Source of the DNA: Candidatus Heimdallarchaeota archaeon
GTDB lineage: Archaea; Asgardarchaeota; Heimdallarchaeia; Heimdallarchaeales; Heimdallarchaeaceae
Direction of reading: 5' to 3'
NCBI GenBank assembly: GCA_021399345.1
Contig: JAAFKI010000094.1
Span: 1-64,000 of the forward strand
DNA: 64,000 nucleotides
A program made the translations under genes and the position numbers. Below the pieces are notes generated by a model. That model was given only the letters and a program-made list of their open reading frames with translations. It was not told where the DNA came from and ran no database searches. Below, piece by piece: positions 61,052-64,000 of the stretch (positions are counted from its first letter, which is position 1; each line of letters opens with the position of its first letter).

Positions 61052-62998
61052 ATGAAGATAGGAGTTTACGTATGCGAATGTGGTATTAATATTAGTGCTA
61101 CAGTAAATGTACCTGAAGTTGTAGAGAGAATTAAAACACTCCCGAATGTAGAAAGCAGCCGTTATAGTAAGTACATTTGTTCTGATTCTGGGCAAGAGTT
61201 AATTAGAAAAGACATTAGAGAGCTGAATCTAGATAGAGTTGTGGTTGCTTCTTGTTCTCCTAGAATGCATGAACCAACATTTAGAGGAGTTGTTGAAGAA
61301 GAAGGAATGAATCCATATTGCCTTGAGATGGTTAATATTAGAGAACATGTTTCATGGGTACATTCTGATAAAGAAAGAGCTACAGAGAAAGCAATAAAAC
61401 TAATTTCTGGTGCTGTTGCTAGAGCACAATTTCTCGAACCATTAGAACGTAAGGAAGTAAGTGTTATTCCCAAATCATTGGTTATTGGTGGAGGTATAGC
61501 GGGTATTCAAGCTGCTTTAGAGATTGCAATTGATGGGTTTCAGGTCTATCTTGTTGATCGAAATCCAAGTATTGGCGGAAGAATGGCTCAATTAGATAAG
61601 ACTTTTCCAACCTTAGATTGTTCAGCATGTATTCTGGCACCTAAAATGGTGGATGCTGCAAGACACCCAAATATAGAACTCCTGACCTATTCAGAAATTG
61701 AGAAAGTTGATGGTTATATTGGTAATTTCAAAGTTACAGTCAAAAAGAAACCAAGATATGTAGATATCGAGAAATGTGTTGGGTGTGGACTCTGCGCTGA
61801 AGCATGTAGATTAAAAGGACGAGTTCTTAATGAATTTGATGAGAACCTAAGTAAAAGAAGCGCAATTTATATCCCATTTCCTCAAGCCGTTCCTTTTGTG
61901 TACACTATAGATCCGGAACGTTGCAATATGTTAAAATTTGGGAAATGTGGAGATGAACTACTTTGTGTTGGTGCTTGTGAACAAAATGCAATTAATTTTG
62001 ATCAGAAAGAAGAATTAGTGGAACTAGATGTTGGAACTATTGTTGTTGCAACAGGTTTTGATAATTTTGATCCATCATCAGAATTGAAGTATGGCTATAA
62101 GGAAAATGCAAGCGTAATAACAGGAATGGAATTTGAGAGAATTGTTAACGCTGCAGGTCCTACTGAAGGACATCTTGAAATTAATGGAAAAGAACCTGAG
62201 AATGTAGTATTTATCCAATGTGTTGGTTCTCGAGATAAAGAAGGACATGAATACTGCTCAAGAGTCTGCTGTATGTATACTGCTAAACAAGCACACATGG
62301 TCAGAGATAAATATCCCGATTCAAAAATAGCAGTTTATTTCACAGATGTTAGAGCTTTTGGTAAAGGGTTTGAGGAATTTTATAATAGAGTTAAAGATGA
62401 AGATGTTGAATACAGAAGAAGAGAATTAGATGATCCAATTCAAGTGGTCGGTAATGAAGGAGGAGTAATTGTTAAAGCTGAAGGTCATCCTGACATTCAT
62501 GCAGACTTGGTTGTGTTAGCAACAGGTTTGGTACCTAGAAAGGATAACAAAGAGCTAGCTAGAAAACTTAATATCAGCTTGAGCGCTGACGGTTTCCTTT
62601 TAGAAGCTCATCCAAAGCTCCGTCCTTTAGATACTTTTACAGATGGAATTTTCATAGCAGGTTGTTGTCAGAGTCCTAAAGACATACCAGATACAGTTGC
62701 ACAAGCAAGTGGAGCAGCAGTTAGAGCAGCAGCTCCTTTAGCTCAAGGTAAAGCTCAAGTTGAGGCCATTACTGCTACGATAAATGATGATTTGTGCAGT
62801 GGATGTCGTATTTGTGAGAAACTATGTGCTTATTCTGCTTTAGAATTTTCCAGTGATGATAAAATCATGAAGATAAATGATGTCTTGTGTAAAGGCTGTG
62901 GTTCATGTGCAGCTGCTTGTCCAACGGGTGCAATAAAAATGAAACACTATAGCAATAAGCAAGTCCTTGCTCAAATCGGGGGTATTTTAGCTAAATAG
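61052..62998 (+). CDS. hdrA: HdrA-like FAD/4Fe-4S electron-bifurcation subunit
   Basis: VYVCECGINI, SPRMHEPTFRGVVEE, VIGGGIAGIQAALEIA, LDCSACILAPKMV, C-terminal CSGCRICEKLCAYSAL and CKGCGSCAAACPTGAI. Confidence 0.93.
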   Translation: MKIGVYVCECGINISATVNVPEVVERIKTLPNVESSRYSKYICSDSGQELIRKDIRELNLDRVVVASCSPRMHEPTFRGVVEEEGMNPYCLEMVNIREHVSWVHSDKERATEKAIKLISGAVARAQFLEPLERKEVSVIPKSLVIGGGIAGIQAALEIAIDGFQVYLVDRNPSIGGRMAQLDKTFPTLDCSACILAPKMVDAARHPNIELLTYSEIEKVDGYIGNFKVTVKKKPRYVDIEKCVGCGLCAEACRLKGRVLNEFDENLSKRSAIYIPFPQAVPFVYTIDPERCNMLKFGKCGDELLCVGACEQNAINFDQKEELVELDVGTIVVATGFDNFDPSSELKYGYKENASVITGMEFERIVNAAGPTEGHLEINGKEPENVVFIQCVGSRDKEGHEYCSRVCCMYTAKQAHMVRDKYPDSKIAVYFTDVRAFGKGFEEFYNRVKDEDVEYRRRELDDPIQVVGNEGGVIVKAEGHPDIHADLVVLATGLVPRKDNKELARKLNISLSADGFLLEAHPKLRPLDTFTDGIFIAGCCQSPKDIPDTVAQASGAAVRAAAPLAQGKAQVEAITATINDDLCSGCRICEKLCAYSALEFSSDDKIMKINDVLCKGCGSCAAACPTGAIKMKHYSNKQVLAQIGGILAK

Positions 62999-63010
62999 GA
63001 GAGGAATATT

Positions 63011-64000
63011 ATGAAATTAGGAGTTTACGTATGCGAATGTGGTATTAACATTAGTGCAACAGTTGACGTTGAGAAAGTTGCTGAAGTTGCGAAAGATTTT
63101 CCGAATGTAGAAGTTAGTAGATTTTACAAGTACATGTGTTCAGAACCAGGTCAAGAACTTATCAAACAAGACATTGACAATCTTGGGTTAGATCGTATTG
63201 TAGTAGCTTCTTGTTCTCCTAGAATGCATGAACCAACATTTAGAGCTGTTGTTGAAGAAAAAGGAATGAATCCATATTGCCTTGAAATGGTTAATATTAG
63301 AGAACAAGATTCATGGGTACATAAAGATAAAGAAAAAGGAACGGAGAAAGCAATTTCATTGGTAAGAAGTGGAGTTCTCAAAGCATCTCTTCTAAAACCT
63401 CTGATTAAGAAAAAAGTAGGGGTAACTCCAAATGCTCTTGTTATAGGTGGTGGAATAGCAGGTATTCAAGCTGCTTTAGATATTGGAAATATGGGTTTTC
63501 ACACATATTTAGTCGAAAAAACACCTAGTATTGGAGGAAGAATGGCTCAATTAGATAAGACTTTTCCAACCTTAGATTGTTCAGCATGTATTTTAACACC
63601 AAAAATGGTAGATGTAGCTCGTCATCCAAATGTAGAGCTTATGACCTATTCTGAGATAGAAAAAGTTGAAGGATTTGCAGGTAATTTCAAAGTTTCAGTA
63701 AAAAAGAAGCCACGTTTTGTAGATGTAAACAAATGTACTGCGTGTGGTGACTGTGTAGAAAATTGTCCTGTAATAGAGCTGGATGATTATAATGAAAATA
63801 TGACGACTAGAAAAGCAATCTACATACCTTTTCCTCAAGCTGTTCCTAAGAAATACGTTATTGCTAAATTAGAGGAATACTCTCCATGTAAAGCAACATG
63901 TCCTGCAAGTAATAATGCTCAAGGATACGTTCAGCTTATAGGAGTGGGAAAATTTAAGGAATCTCTAGAAGTAATCCGCGATAAAAATCCCTTTCCCTCA
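63011..64000 (+). CDS. hdrA: Second HdrA paralog fused to a GltD/NfnB-type Fe-S/oxidoreductase domain (3' truncated by window edge)
   Basis: Open from ATG 63011 to window end: MKLGVYVCECGINISATVDVEKV...GGRMAQLDKTFPTLDCSACILTPKM...IYIPFPQAVPKKYVIAKLEEYSPCKATCPASNNAQGYVQLIGVGKFKESLEVIRDKNPFPS. Confidence 0.9.
   Translation, partial: MKLGVYVCECGINISATVDVEKVAEVAKDFPNVEVSRFYKYMCSEPGQELIKQDIDNLGLDRIVVASCSPRMHEPTFRAVVEEKGMNPYCLEMVNIREQDSWVHKDKEKGTEKAISLVRSGVLKASLLKPLIKKKVGVTPNALVIGGGIAGIQAALDIGNMGFHTYLVEKTPSIGGRMAQLDKTFPTLDCSACILTPKMVDVARHPNVELMTYSEIEKVEGFAGNFKVSVKKKPRFVDVNKCTACGDCVENCPVIELDDYNENMTTRKAIYIPFPQAVPKKYVIAKLEEYSPCKATCPASNNAQGYVQLIGVGKFKESLEVIRDKNPFPS

Noticed and set aside
62996-63013. 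The first hdrA stop (TAG) is in frame with the second hdrA start, four codons away, raising possible readthrough fusion.
   Set aside because: A GGAGAGG ribosome-binding motif sits right at the junction and the second gene has its own normal N-terminus; in-frame spacing is expected by chance one time in three.
1-64000. CRISPR arrays, tRNA/rRNA genes, transposases or integrases.
   Set aside because: No regularly spaced repeats, no cloverleaf/T-loop-like segments and no transposase motifs were recognised by reading; a tRNAscan/Infernal run would be needed to exclude short RNA genes.

Overview
This is a 64 kb AT-rich archaeal chromosomal window. The genes, the GGTGA/GGAGG-type ribosome-binding motifs and the longin/TPR-type proteins suggest an Asgard (Heimdallarchaeia-like) genome; that taxonomy is inference. 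No rRNA, tRNA, CRISPR array or transposase was recognised. The left part (1-33 kb) holds mostly single genes: a CxxC-x17-CxxC zinc-ribbon protein, a YkgJ-like protein, GNATs, a histidine kinase, TPR and HEAT proteins, a pair of DUF2229/HgdB-like proteins, a tandem-ABC ATPase with a giant FtsX-like permease, an ornithine cyclodeaminase, flavodoxin-like proteins, an aminotransferase, an M28 peptidase, a Hly-III protein and an MMPL protein. The middle (33-50 kb) has a GH38 alpha-mannosidase, a methyltransferase, a ferritin-like protein, a protein with a PARP-type zinc-finger-like C-terminus, an acyl-CoA synthetase, a longin/roadblock-like protein, a PLP-wHTH fusion, a complete ECF transporter operon and a GPH-type transporter. 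The right end (50-64 kb) has two divergent [NiFe]-hydrogenase operons. One is a group 3b-like BGSL set plus protease. The other is a group 3c-like MvhGA-MvhD set joined to an Flx-like NAD(P)H module and two tandem HdrA paralogs, the second fused to a GltD/NfnB-type domain and cut by the window edge. The strongest unexplained signals are an in-frame amber codon splitting a GNAT-TPR gene, a decayed ornithine-cyclodeaminase C-terminal remnant, the PARP-like zinc finger, the hybrid Mvh-Flx-HdrA operon, long near-perfect palindromes in the hydrogenase and ECF promoter regions, and nucleotide-identical blocks shared by the two hdrA copies.
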